From: RPQJ01 sp963700045
Lineage (GTDB): Bacteria > Pseudomonadota > Gammaproteobacteria > Steroidobacterales > Steroidobacteraceae
Assembly: GCA_963700045.1 (NCBI GenBank)
Contig: CAVOWK010000001.1
Coordinates: 1 to 64,000 of the forward strand
DNA: 64,000 bases
Direction of reading: 5' to 3'
This document shows positions 36,260 through 45,052 of the stretch, in pieces (the first letter of the stretch is position 1; each line of letters begins with the position of its first letter). A program made the position numbers and the translations under genes. The notes under the pieces were generated by a model, which saw nothing but the letters and a program-made list of their open reading frames with translations, was not told the DNA's origin and searched no databases.

Positions 36260-36925
36260 TCAGCGGCGGTCGCGGATGTCGATGAAGGTCAGGAACTCGT
36301 TGCGGGTCCGGGCGTCGGACCGGAACGTTCCCAGCATCTTGGACGTGATCATCGACACGCCGCGCTTGTGGATGCCGCGCGTGGTCATGCATTCGTGCGC
36401 GGCCTCGATCACCACGCCCACTCCCTGGGGCTGCAACACGTCGTTGATGCAGCGGGCGATTTCCGCCGTCATCTTTTCCTGCACCTGGAAGCGGCGCGCG
36501 AAGACGTCGACCACGCGGGCCAGCTTGCTGATGCCGACGACCTTGCCGGTGGGCAGGTAACCCACGTGGGCGCGGCCGATGATCGGCGCCATGTGGTGCT
36601 CGCAGTGCGATTCGAACTCGATGTCGCGCAGCACGACCATCTCGTCGTAGCCGCCGGTCTCCTCGAACGTCCGGCGCAGATAGTCGCGCGGGTCGATCGC
36701 GTAGCCGGAAAACCAATCGGTATAGGCGTCGACGACGCGCTTTGGCGTATCGAGCAGGCCTTCGCGTTGCGGGTCTTCGCCGGCCCAGCGCAGCAGCGTG
36801 CGGACAGCGTCCTCCGCTGCGGTGCGGCTGACGTTGTTGCGTCGGGTGACCCGTGGGGCGGCTCTGTTGGCGACTTTCATGTCGAGCTTGTTTCGGCGCG
36901 CCGGTGACTTCGGATGCACGGCCAT
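36260..36925 (-). CDS. folE: GTP cyclohydrolase I
   Basis: Converts GTP to 7,8-dihydroneopterin triphosphate, the first step of folate synthesis. The 221-residue protein has the zinc ligands C108 and H111 (ESHCEHH) and C179 (HECMTTRG), and the family block GYLPTGKVVGISKLARVV. The ATG at 36925 has AGGAG at 8 bases; an in-frame ATG at 36880 would remove the basic N-terminal tail. Placement 26 bp downstream of the rhomboid gene and upstream of the GcvT-like gene suggests one operon. A folate link with GcvT is noteworthy but not conclusive. Confidence 0.95.
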   Translation of the reverse strand: MAVHPKSPARRNKLDMKVANRAAPRVTRRNNVSRTAAEDAVRTLLRWAGEDPQREGLLDTPKRVVDAYTDWFSGYAIDPRDYLRRTFEETGGYDEMVVLRDIEFESHCEHHMAPIIGRAHVGYLPTGKVVGISKLARVVDVFARRFQVQEKMTAEIARCINDVLQPQGVGVVIEAAHECMTTRGIHKRGVSMITSKMLGTFRSDARTRNEFLTFIDIRDRR

Positions 36926-36944
36926 GAGTCGTTCTCCTGCATTC

Positions 36945-37559
36945 TCAACGGACCTTTCGTGCCTGGCCACGCCAGTGCACGAGCAACGCATAGCCGGCGA
37001 CCATGCCGCCCAGGTGCGCGAAATGCGCCACGCCCTGGCCGGAGCTGGTGACGCCGAGGTAGAGTTCGAGCAAGCCGTAGAGCGTGACGAACAGCCACGC
37101 CGGCATGGGGATGGGCGGGAACAGCAGCATGATGCGCCGATGCGGAAAAGCCATGCCAAACGCCAGCAGCAGACCGAAGACGCCGCCCGACGCGCCGACC
37201 GTCGGGATCGGCGACATCTCCATGTTGCTGACGACCACGAGCTGCGCGACTGCCGCGCCGACCACGCACGCCAGGTAATAGATCACGTAACGCTTCGTGC
37301 CGAGCAGCCGTTCGATTTCGCCGCCGAACATGTACAACGCGAACATGTTGAAGAACAGGTGGGTCAGGCCGCCGTGCAGGAAGCCGTACGTCAGCAACTG
37401 CCAGACCTGGAACGACGGCGCGCCCGGAAACTGCGGTGAGGCGGGCGGCCACAAGGCGAAAGGTCGCAGCAGCAGGTCGCCGGTGAGCAACTGCACGGCG
37501 AAGATGGCGACGTTAATGAACAGCAGGGCACGGGTGGCAGGGGGCATGGAGGCACGCAT
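36945..37559 (-). CDS. Rhomboid-family intramembrane serine protease
   Basis: A 204-residue six-helix rhomboid without extra domains. Catalytic S124 is in the canonical GASGGVFGL and H182 in HFAHLGG; LHGGLTHLFFNMFALY provides the helix-2 HxxxxHxxxN. Distinct from the larger rhomboid at 26637-27548, which has a soluble N-terminal domain and a GAST site. It sits upstream of folE on the same strand with a 19-bp gap. Substrate unknown. Confidence 0.9.
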   Translation of the reverse strand: MRASMPPATRALLFINVAIFAVQLLTGDLLLRPFALWPPASPQFPGAPSFQVWQLLTYGFLHGGLTHLFFNMFALYMFGGEIERLLGTKRYVIYYLACVVGAAVAQLVVVSNMEMSPIPTVGASGGVFGLLLAFGMAFPHRRIMLLFPPIPMPAWLFVTLYGLLELYLGVTSSGQGVAHFAHLGGMVAGYALLVHWRGQARKVR

Positions 37560-37644
37560 TGCTGCATCCTAGCCGAATCCTGCGACGAAGACCGCCACGG
37601 GCCGTGGTAGGGTGCGCGGCGACAAGAAGGGCGTTCGTTCCGGC

Positions 37645-39141
37645 ATGAAACAAATTTCCGTCCTCGCCTGTCTCGCTGCCTTCGCTGCCGTCTGCTGGCC
37701 GGTTCCGGCGCATCCGGACGCCGCGCCGATCAAGGTGGCTTTCGGGTCGCTTTCGTTCGAGCCCTGCACGCTGGCACAGGAAGCCATGGCGATTACCGTT
37801 GCGGCGCGGTGCGCCACGCTGCGGGTGCCTGAGGACCGCGCCCAGCCTGGCGGGCGACAGCTCGAGATACCGATCGCCTGGGTTCCGAGCAGTGCGAAGC
37901 GCGCTGCCCCCGATCCCGTCTTCATGCTCGCGGGCGGGCCAGGCCAGTCCGCACTCGATGCATTTCCGGCGGTCGCGCCAGCGTTCCGAGACGTCCTGCG
38001 CCAGCGCGACGTGATCCTGGTCGACCAGCGCGGCACCGGGCGGGCGAGCACGCTGGCCTGCCCGCAAACGCTCGAAGACGAGCATTGGCAGTCCACTGCA
38101 GTCGTCGATCCGGCACTCGCCCGCGACATGGCGCGGGCCTGCCTTGCCGAGATCAAGGGTGCAGACCCGCGGCGCTACACGACTAACGACTACGTTGCCG
38201 ACCTCGAGGCTGCGCGGGCCGCGCTGGGCATGGCGCAGGTCAATCTCGTCGGCGTTTCCTACGGCACGCGCGTGGCGCTCGAGTACCTGCGTCGCCATCC
38301 GGCGCAGATCCGCACGGTCGTGCTCGATTCGGTCGTGCCGCCGACACTGATCCTCGGTGCCGAGCACGCGCGTAACCTGGACGCCGCGATCGACCGGCAG
38401 TTCGCGCTTTGCGCCGCCGACAAGGTCTGCCATGAACGCTTCGGCTCGCCCCGGGAGAAGCTCGATGCGCTGCTCGCCCGGTTGCGCGCGCAGCCGGTCG
38501 AGGTCAGTTATCTCGATCCGCTCACCAACGAGCGACGTACCGATACGCTTACAGCCGAGTCCGTGTCGACCGTCGTCCGCCTGCACGCCTATGCGCCGCA
38601 GCAGTTCGCGATGGTGCCGATGTTGCTGGCGTCGGCCGTGGAGGGCCGCTACGAGGTCATGATGTCCCAGGCGCGCATGATCGAGGAGATGCTCGGCGAC
38701 ATGATCTCGGTGGGCCTGCAGTTGTCGGTCAGCTGCGCCGAGGACGCGCCGTGGCTGCGCGCCGACCCGGCCGATAACCACACTCTGCTCGGTACGTCGT
38801 TCGTCGACTTCGTGCGAGCGCAGTGTGAAATCTGGCCGCGCGGGAACGTGCCGAAGGATTTCCACGAGCCGGTCAAGGCGTCGAACCCGGTGCTGTTGCT
38901 GTCTGGCGAGTTCGACCCGGTCACGCCGCAGCGGTATGGCGATGAGGTGGCGCGCACGCTGCCGAATTCGCGACACCTCGTGCTGCGCGGACAAGGCCAC
39001 AGCGTGATGCAGATCGGATGCACGCCCCGGCTGGTGAGCGATTTCATTGAACACGCCGACGCGAAGGGACTGGACGCCAGTTGCCTGGATCAACTCACCT
39101 ACGTGCCGCCGTTCACTGGCCCGCACGGCTGGGAGCCCTGA
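37645..39141 (+). CDS. Exported alpha/beta hydrolase (TAP/proline-iminopeptidase-like)
   Basis: A 498-residue hydrolase with a signal peptide (MKQISVLACLAAFAAVCWPV, cleavage near residue 26). The oxyanion loop GGPGQS is near residue 97, the nucleophile serine is in GVSYGTR near 210, and the C-terminal TAP-like domain carries the aspartate in GEFDPVTP and histidine in GQGHSVM. Related enzymes cleave aminoacyl residues from peptides. I start at the ATG at 37645, where the signal peptide begins; the GTG 33 bases earlier adds unlikely residues. The stop overlaps the natA-like start (TGATG), an odd but clear coupling of a peptidase with an exporter. Confidence 0.87.
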   Translation: MKQISVLACLAAFAAVCWPVPAHPDAAPIKVAFGSLSFEPCTLAQEAMAITVAARCATLRVPEDRAQPGGRQLEIPIAWVPSSAKRAAPDPVFMLAGGPGQSALDAFPAVAPAFRDVLRQRDVILVDQRGTGRASTLACPQTLEDEHWQSTAVVDPALARDMARACLAEIKGADPRRYTTNDYVADLEAARAALGMAQVNLVGVSYGTRVALEYLRRHPAQIRTVVLDSVVPPTLILGAEHARNLDAAIDRQFALCAADKVCHERFGSPREKLDALLARLRAQPVEVSYLDPLTNERRTDTLTAESVSTVVRLHAYAPQQFAMVPMLLASAVEGRYEVMMSQARMIEEMLGDMISVGLQLSVSCAEDAPWLRADPADNHTLLGTSFVDFVRAQCEIWPRGNVPKDFHEPVKASNPVLLLSGEFDPVTPQRYGDEVARTLPNSRHLVLRGQGHSVMQIGCTPRLVSDFIEHADAKGLDASCLDQLTYVPPFTGPHGWEP

Positions 39142-39887
39142 TGATCCGCGTCGAGGGCCTGCGCAAGACGTTCGCCACCAGGACCGGCCCGGTGAAGGCC
39201 GTTGCCGGCGTCAGCTTCGAAGCCGCGGATGGCCAGATCACCGGGCTGCTCGGCCCGAACGGCGCGGGCAAGACCACGACGCTGCGTATGCTCTACACGC
39301 TGATGACGCCCGAGTCGGGCCGGGTGCTGGTCGACGGCATCGACGCCTCGCTCGAGCCCACGCGCGTGCGCGAGCGGCTGGGCGTCCTGCCCGACGCACG
39401 CGGCATCTACAAGCGGCTGACTGCGCGCGAGAACATCGCGTACTTCGGCGCATTGCATGGGCTTGACGCTGCGCGCATCGTGTCGCGCACCGAGCGACTC
39501 GTGGACGCGCTGGAAATGCGCGAATTCATCGACCGGCGCGCGGAAGGCTTCTCGCAGGGCCAGCGCACCAAGACCGCGATCGCGCGTTCGCTGGTCCACG
39601 ATCCGCGCAACGTCCTGCTCGACGAGCCGACCAACGGCCTGGACGTGATGACGACGCGCTCGCTGCGCAGCTTCCTGCTCGGCTTGCGCGATGAGGGCCG
39701 CTGCGTGCTGTTCTCGAGCCACATCATGCAGGAGGTCGCGCGGCTGTGCGACCGCATCGTCGTCATCGCGCACGGCCGCGTCGTCGCCGATGGCACGCCC
39801 GACGACCTGCGGGCCGCGACGGGTTGCGCGAACCTCGAGGACGCGTTCGTCAAGGCCATCGGCACGGACGAGGGTCTCTTCGCATGA
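39141..39887 (+). CDS. natA: NatA-like ABC transporter ATP-binding protein
   Basis: ATPase of an ABC-2 type exporter. In the 248-residue protein the Walker A is GPNGAGKT near 35-42, the signature is FSQGQ (normally LSGGQ), Walker B is VLLDEPTNGLD, and the H-loop is in SSHIM. The group matches NatA, the sodium exporter ATPase of Bacillus, and similar pairs of unknown substrate in Gammaproteobacteria. It is translationally coupled to the hydrolase upstream (TGATG) and to natB downstream (ATGA). Transport substrate is inferred only by family. Confidence 0.87.
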   Translation: MIRVEGLRKTFATRTGPVKAVAGVSFEAADGQITGLLGPNGAGKTTTLRMLYTLMTPESGRVLVDGIDASLEPTRVRERLGVLPDARGIYKRLTARENIAYFGALHGLDAARIVSRTERLVDALEMREFIDRRAEGFSQGQRTKTAIARSLVHDPRNVLLDEPTNGLDVMTTRSLRSFLLGLRDEGRCVLFSSHIMQEVARLCDRIVVIAHGRVVADGTPDDLRAATGCANLEDAFVKAIGTDEGLFA

Positions 39888-41062
39888 CGGCGCTGTGGAC
39901 TATTCTGCGCAAGGAGCTGGTGGACGCGTTCCGCGACCGTCGCATGGTGCTGGTCGCGTTCTGCATCGTTCCGCTCGCGATCCCGCTGGTGCTGGCCGGT
40001 ACCAGCACGCTCGGCGCCCGCAAGCAGGCCCAGCAACTCGAAGGGGCGCTGGAACTGCCGGTGATCGGCGCGGAGCGGGCCCCGAACCTCTTGACTTGGC
40101 TGGGTTCGCACAACGTCAAGGTGCTGCCGGCGCCGGCCGATCCGGACACGGAAGTCCGCATGCAGCAGCACGACGTCGTCCTGCGCATAGACGAAGAGTA
40201 CGCAGAGGACTGGCGGGCCGGCCGCCCGGCCAGCGTCGAGATGATCTTCGACAGCTCGCGCCCGCTCGATTCCGGCACCACGATTTCACGCCTGCACGGG
40301 CTGCTCGACGGCTATGGCCAGACGGTGGGCAGCCTGCGCCTCGTCGCGCGCGGGATTCATCCTGCGGTGGCGAGCCCGCTGCAGATCGGCACCCGCGACG
40401 TGGCTTCGCCCGCGGCGCGCTTCGACCTCTCGCAGCAACTACTGCCCTACCTGTTGCTGCTGCTTGCGTTCATCGGCGGCATGCAGCTCGCGATCGACGC
40501 GACCGCAGGCGAGCGCGAGCGGCAGTCGCTCGAGCCGCTGCTCGCCACGCCCGTCGCGCGCGAGACGATCATCAGCGCAAAGATCCTGGCGACGGCGGCG
40601 TTCTCGCTGCTGTCGATCGCGGTCACGCTCGTCGCCTACCAGGTGGTGTTCGCGCTCGTGCCGAGCGGTGGCATCGAGGCGTCATTCGACCTCAGTCCGG
40701 CCGGACTGCTGCGGCTGTTCCTGATCATCCTGCCGATCGTGCTGCTCGGCGCAACGGTGCTCACGGCGCTCGCGGCATTCGCCCGCAGCTATCGCGAAGC
40801 GCAGGGGTACCTGCCGCTGCTGATGTTCCTGCCGATGATCCCGTCGCTGGTGCTGATGGTCGCGCCGGTCAGGACGCAGCTCTGGATGCTGGCCGTGCCC
40901 TTCCTGGGCCAGAACCAGATGATCTTGCGCGTGTTGCGCTCGGAAAAGATCAGCGCGCTCGACTGGGCGGTGAGCCTGGGCGCTTCATTTGCAGTGGTCG
41001 GTGTCGTCTGGTTTATCGCAGCGCGGCTCTATCACCGCGAACAGCTCGCCACCTCGTCCTGA
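39884..41062 (+). CDS. natB: NatB-like ABC-2 transporter permease
   Basis: The 392-residue membrane partner of the NatA-like ATPase. It has a first helix (about 22-42), a periplasmic domain to about 185, then five helices (LLPYLLLLLAFIGGMQLAI, ILATAAFSLLSIAVTLVAY, LLRLFLIILPIVLLGA, YLPLLMFLPMIPSLVLMVA, WAVSLGASFAVVGVVW). The cytoplasmic ERERQSLEPLLATPVAR is the coupling segment usual for NatB/ABC-2 permeases. It ends 31 bp inside the convergent SGNH-hydrolase gene. Confidence 0.87.
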   Translation: MTALWTILRKELVDAFRDRRMVLVAFCIVPLAIPLVLAGTSTLGARKQAQQLEGALELPVIGAERAPNLLTWLGSHNVKVLPAPADPDTEVRMQQHDVVLRIDEEYAEDWRAGRPASVEMIFDSSRPLDSGTTISRLHGLLDGYGQTVGSLRLVARGIHPAVASPLQIGTRDVASPAARFDLSQQLLPYLLLLLAFIGGMQLAIDATAGERERQSLEPLLATPVARETIISAKILATAAFSLLSIAVTLVAYQVVFALVPSGGIEASFDLSPAGLLRLFLIILPIVLLGATVLTALAAFARSYREAQGYLPLLMFLPMIPSLVLMVAPVRTQLWMLAVPFLGQNQMILRVLRSEKISALDWAVSLGASFAVVGVVWFIAARLYHREQLATSS

Positions 41063-41742
41063 CCCGTCAGCGCCAGCAGCTCGCTGGCCCACGCGAGCAC
41101 CGCCGATTCAGCCGGATGAAAGCCGTCGCGCGCGAAGTCGCCTGGCGGAACGGTCGTCGGAAAGAAGTAGCAATAGGTTCGCGGCCGCGCTGAGAGGGTC
41201 TCGGCGGCTGCCTGCTGCAACTCGCGGGCCTGGGCGCCGAGCAGCGAGTTGAGCGGCGCGGGCAGCGCAGGGAAGTGCTCCAGCGGCGGGACGCCGGCGA
41301 ACAGGAATGCCGAGGAGGGCGCCTGCTGCCGCAGCCGATCGTGGATGCCCGCGACGTTGCGGCCGAATGCACCCGGCGTCACGCGCCGCGTCACGTCGTT
41401 GACACCAACCGAGATCACGTAGAGATCGCCGGCGGGCGCCGTAGGAGCCAGTTCGCGCAGGACGGATGCGGACGTCGCGCCATTGCGGCCGCGTACCCGC
41501 CACTCGACGGGTCGCTGCGTGCGTGCGTGCAGCAATCGCGCATAGGCTGCTGTCAGCGAGTCTTGCAGTCGCCGCACTCCGGTGCCGGCGATGATTGAAT
41601 CGCCAACGCCTGTGATCCGCAGCGCGTCGGGGCCGTCTGCGCCAATGCGGCCCGCTGCGCCTTCCGGCGGGGCGAGTCGCGGCGTTGCCAGCAGGACGCG
41701 CAGTGCCTGCAGGAACGCGACGGGTGGCAGGCGTGTGGTCAC
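41032..41742 (-). CDS. SGNH/GDSL hydrolase
   Basis: A 236-residue serine esterase or lipase of the SGNH family. Block I is GVGDSIIAGTG (normally GDSL), block III is VGVNDVTRRV (the Asn of GxND) and block V is DGFHPAES with the aspartate and histidine. No signal peptide is obvious in the first 30 residues. The start is a GTG at 41742, six bases downstream of the gamma-glutamyltransferase stop, so the two genes are probably co-transcribed. Substrate unknown. Confidence 0.83.
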   Translation of the reverse strand: MTTRLPPVAFLQALRVLLATPRLAPPEGAAGRIGADGPDALRITGVGDSIIAGTGVRRLQDSLTAAYARLLHARTQRPVEWRVRGRNGATSASVLRELAPTAPAGDLYVISVGVNDVTRRVTPGAFGRNVAGIHDRLRQQAPSSAFLFAGVPPLEHFPALPAPLNSLLGAQARELQQAAAETLSARPRTYCYFFPTTVPPGDFARDGFHPAESAVLAWASELLALTGQDEVASCSR

Positions 41743-41748
41743 GCGCCG

Positions 41749-43662
41749 CTACCAGGCGATCCCGTAGTCCTCGCCGTGGTTGCTCGAGCCGCCCCAGAAC
41801 GTGCCGTTCTCCTGGTCGATCATGATCGCGTTGATCGGGCCTGAAGTGCGGGCTTCGACCTCGGGCTTGTAGCCGCGCGCGATCAGTTCCCGGGTGACCC
41901 ACTGCGGCATCGACGCGTTCAGCACGATGCGGCCCGGCTGCGATGCGTGCTGGTCGAACGACGCCTTCATCTGGTAGCTGTTGAAGTTGGCGGCTTCGGC
42001 GGCTTCCTGCGGCGTCATGCCGAACTCCTGCACGTTCAGGAAGAACTGCAGCAGGTTCTGGTCCTGCGAATCGCCGCCCTGCACGCCGAATGCGAGCCAG
42101 GGCTTGCCGCTCTTGAGGGCGAGGCTCGGCGTGAGCGTGACGCGCGGACGCTTGCCCGGCGCGACCACGTTGAAGGGGTTCTCCACCGGATCGAGCACGA
42201 ACGATTGCATGCGCTGGCTCAGGCCGATGCCGGTGCGGCCGGCAATCGTCGCCGGCACCCAGCCGCCGCTCGGTGTCACCGACACCAGCCAGCCGTTCGC
42301 ATCCGCGGCCATCACCGTCGTGGTGCCGCTCCTGAAGCCCGCTTCGAAATCCGCCAGCTGCTGGGCCGTGAGCTCCGCCTTGTCGAGCGCATCGAGCGCC
42401 GCCTTGTTCTGCCGCTGCAGCTGGTCGGCGTACGGGTTCTTGCCGCCCTGGAACGGATAGGGGTCGCCGGGGCCAGCGTGCACGTCGTTGCGGTCCATGC
42501 GGATCGTCGCGGCGCGCTGCTTCGCATACTCCTTCGAGAGCAGGCCCTTGGTGGGCGTTGCGGGCGGGAAGGACGGGTCGCCGTAATAGAAGTCGCGGTC
42601 GGCGAAGGCGAGGTTCATCGCCTGGTAGACGGTGTGGATGTAGTTCGCGCTGTTGTAGCCCATCGCGCGCACGTCGAAATTCTCGAGGATGTTCAGCGAC
42701 TGCAGCAGCGCGGGGCCCTGCGTCCAGACGTCGAGCTTGTAGACGTCGACGCCGCGATAGCTGGTACTGAGCGGCTGCTCAATGCGAGGCCGCCACTGCG
42801 CGAGGTCGTCGAGCGTGATCAGGCCACCCTGTTCCTGCACGCCGCGCACGAACTCCTGCGCGATGTCACCGCGATAGAAGCGGTCGTAAGCCGCCTGCAG
42901 GGCTTCCTTGCGCGACTTGCCGGCGGCGAGCGCCTGCTTCTCCGCCTCGATCATCTTGCGCAGCGTGGCCGCGAGGTCGGGCTGGCGGAAGATTTCGCCC
43001 GCGCGCGGGGCCTCACGCGCCGCGCCGAGGTGCGGCAGCAGCACCTGCTTCGAGTACGGCCATTCCTTGAGCTTGTCTTTCCAGCGCTCGATCAGGTCGG
43101 CGGTTTCGCCGTCGATCGGATAGCCGTCGGCGAGTTCGATGGCGGGGGCCAGCACCTCGGCCAGCGAGAGCGTGCCGTACTCCTGCAGCATCAGGATGAT
43201 TCCGCCCGGGGTGCCGGGCGTGACTGCCGCGAGCGGGCCGTAGGCGGGCGGGTACTTGAAACCCTTGCCCTTGAAGAACTCGGGTGTCGCGCCGGAGGGC
43301 GCGCTGCCGAGCCCATTGATCGCGATCACTTTCTGCGTGCGCGGATCGTAGATCAGGGCCTGCGTCTCGCCGCCCCAGTGCAGCACGTCCCACATCGTGG
43401 ACGTCGCGGCGATCATCGCGCATGCCGCGTCGACGGCATTGCCGCCACGCTCGAAGATCTTTGCGCCGGCCGTGGCTCCGAGCGGCTTGCCGGTGATCGC
43501 CATCCAGTGCTGGCCGTGCAGCGGCGGTTTCTGGGTCTTGGCGAGCGACCGCGCGATCGTGGGCGAGTAGGTCTGGGCGTCGGCCGGCGGCGTTGCGACG
43601 GTACTCATCAGGCAAATGCTCGTGGCGGCAAGGGCCGCGATCGACTGGCGAAATGCAGGCAT
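41749..43662 (-). CDS. ggt: Gamma-glutamyltransferase
   Basis: Periplasmic enzyme that removes or transfers the gamma-glutamyl group of glutathione and related compounds. The 637-residue precursor has a signal peptide (1-29, ending ADAQ). Self-processing threonine is T447 in the RSGTTTVMAADANG stretch (normally xTTHFSVVDADG); the usual THF histidine is replaced by TV. GGNAVDAACAM (73-83), GLNSG-type SAPSGATP and GLSQRMQSF are other family marks. The proprotein would be cut into chains of about 446 and 190 residues. It is longer than E. coli Ggt (580), with inserts around 395-420 and the late FNVVAPGKRP loop. Divergent from the M20 gene. Confidence 0.88.
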   Translation of the reverse strand: MPAFRQSIAALAATSICLMSTVATPPADAQTYSPTIARSLAKTQKPPLHGQHWMAITGKPLGATAGAKIFERGGNAVDAACAMIAATSTMWDVLHWGGETQALIYDPRTQKVIAINGLGSAPSGATPEFFKGKGFKYPPAYGPLAAVTPGTPGGIILMLQEYGTLSLAEVLAPAIELADGYPIDGETADLIERWKDKLKEWPYSKQVLLPHLGAAREAPRAGEIFRQPDLAATLRKMIEAEKQALAAGKSRKEALQAAYDRFYRGDIAQEFVRGVQEQGGLITLDDLAQWRPRIEQPLSTSYRGVDVYKLDVWTQGPALLQSLNILENFDVRAMGYNSANYIHTVYQAMNLAFADRDFYYGDPSFPPATPTKGLLSKEYAKQRAATIRMDRNDVHAGPGDPYPFQGGKNPYADQLQRQNKAALDALDKAELTAQQLADFEAGFRSGTTTVMAADANGWLVSVTPSGGWVPATIAGRTGIGLSQRMQSFVLDPVENPFNVVAPGKRPRVTLTPSLALKSGKPWLAFGVQGGDSQDQNLLQFFLNVQEFGMTPQEAAEAANFNSYQMKASFDQHASQPGRIVLNASMPQWVTRELIARGYKPEVEARTSGPINAIMIDQENGTFWGGSSNHGEDYGIAW

Positions 43663-43736
43663 CTGGTACTCCCGGTCGAGGCGGTCGGTGAAGTATGCTG
43701 CGCGCCTCGTCGCACCGCTACCAGGGCACCTCGATC

Positions 43737-45050
43737 ATGACCCATCGCCAGTTACTCGCATCGTTGCTGCTGGTCGCGACAGCCGCCGCCCCGGCGCAGG
43801 CCGCCGTCACCGACGCGTCGCTCGATGCCGCCACCGCCGCAGTGATGCCGCACGTGATCACCTGGCGCCGCGATTTCCATCAGAACCCGGAGCTCAGCAA
43901 CCGCGAATTCCGCACTTCGAAGATCGTAGCCGAACAGTTGCGCCAGATGGGGATCGAGGTGCAGACGGGCATCGCGCACACGGGCGTCGTCGGAATCCTC
44001 AGGGGCGGCAAGCCAGGCCCGACGATCGCGCTGCGCTCGGACATGGACGCGCTGCCGGTCACGGAGCAGGGCGAGTTGCCGTTCAAGTCGACGGCGACCG
44101 CGGAGTACCGCGGCGAGAAAGTCGGCGTGATGCATGCCTGCGGCCACGACGGTCACATGGCGATCCTGCTCGGGGCGGCCAAGGTGCTTGCCGGCATGCG
44201 CAACGAACTTCCCGGCACGGTGATGTTCATCTTCCAGCCTGCGGAAGAGGGCGCCCCGGACGGTGAACGGGGCGGTGCCAGCCTGATGCTGGACGAGGGC
44301 CTGTTTGCGACCAGAAAACCCGACGCCGTGTTCGGCCTGCACCTGTGGTCGGCGATGAACACCGGCGCGATCGGTTACCGCGAAGGTTCGCTGATGGCCG
44401 CGTCGGACCGCTTCAAGCTCGTGGTCAAGGGCCGGCAGACGCACGGCTCGCGGCCCTGGGGCGGCGTCGACCCGATCGTCACGGCCTCGCAGATCGTCAT
44501 GGCGCTGCAGACGATCGTCAGCCGGCAGGTCAACATCACCGAGTACCCGGCCGTCGTCTCGGTCGGCGCGATCAAGGGCGGCATCCGCAACAACATCATC
44601 CCGGAGTCGGTCGAGATGGTCGGCACGTTCCGCACGTTCGACCCGGCCGTGCGCGAGCAGGTCATCGAGAGCATCAAGCGCATTTCGAGCCAGACCGCGG
44701 CCGCGGCGGGTGCCAGCACGGAGTTCGAACTCGGCGGCGACCCGAACCCAGTCGTGGTCAACGACCCCGCGTTGACCGCACGGGCCGTGGCCTCGCTGCA
44801 GCGTGCAGCAGGACGCGACAACGTCGCCGTGATGCCCTTCGTCACCGGCTCGGAAGATTTCGCGTATTACGGGCAGAAAGTGCCGGCGTTCTTCTACATG
44901 GTCGGTGTCACGCCGCAGGGACAGGACGCCGCCGCGGCGCCCAGTAATCATTCACCTCTGTTCTTCATGGATGAAGGCGCGCTGCCGGTGGCGGTGCGCA
45001 CGATCCTCGGCGCGGCCGTCGACTACCTGCAGGGCGCGCAGCCGAACTGA
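43737..45050 (+). CDS. M20-family amidohydrolase, exported
   Basis: A 437-residue metal-dependent amidohydrolase of the M20D group (hippurate hydrolase / IAA-amino-acid hydrolase type). A signal peptide covers 1-22 (LLLVATAAAPAQA). Metal-site stretches: DMDALPV, MHACGHDGHM near 132-141, QPAEEGAPDGE (catalytic glutamate) and GLHLWS; the C-terminal SEDFAYY is typical. It removes acyl groups from N-acyl amino acids. The start ATG at 43737 is the one directly before the signal; 74 bp separate it from the divergent ggt gene. Substrate not defined. Confidence 0.87.
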   Translation: MTHRQLLASLLLVATAAAPAQAAVTDASLDAATAAVMPHVITWRRDFHQNPELSNREFRTSKIVAEQLRQMGIEVQTGIAHTGVVGILRGGKPGPTIALRSDMDALPVTEQGELPFKSTATAEYRGEKVGVMHACGHDGHMAILLGAAKVLAGMRNELPGTVMFIFQPAEEGAPDGERGGASLMLDEGLFATRKPDAVFGLHLWSAMNTGAIGYREGSLMAASDRFKLVVKGRQTHGSRPWGGVDPIVTASQIVMALQTIVSRQVNITEYPAVVSVGAIKGGIRNNIIPESVEMVGTFRTFDPAVREQVIESIKRISSQTAAAAGASTEFELGGDPNPVVVNDPALTARAVASLQRAAGRDNVAVMPFVTGSEDFAYYGQKVPAFFYMVGVTPQGQDAAAAPSNHSPLFFMDEGALPVAVRTILGAAVDYLQGAQPN

Positions 45051-45052
45051 GT

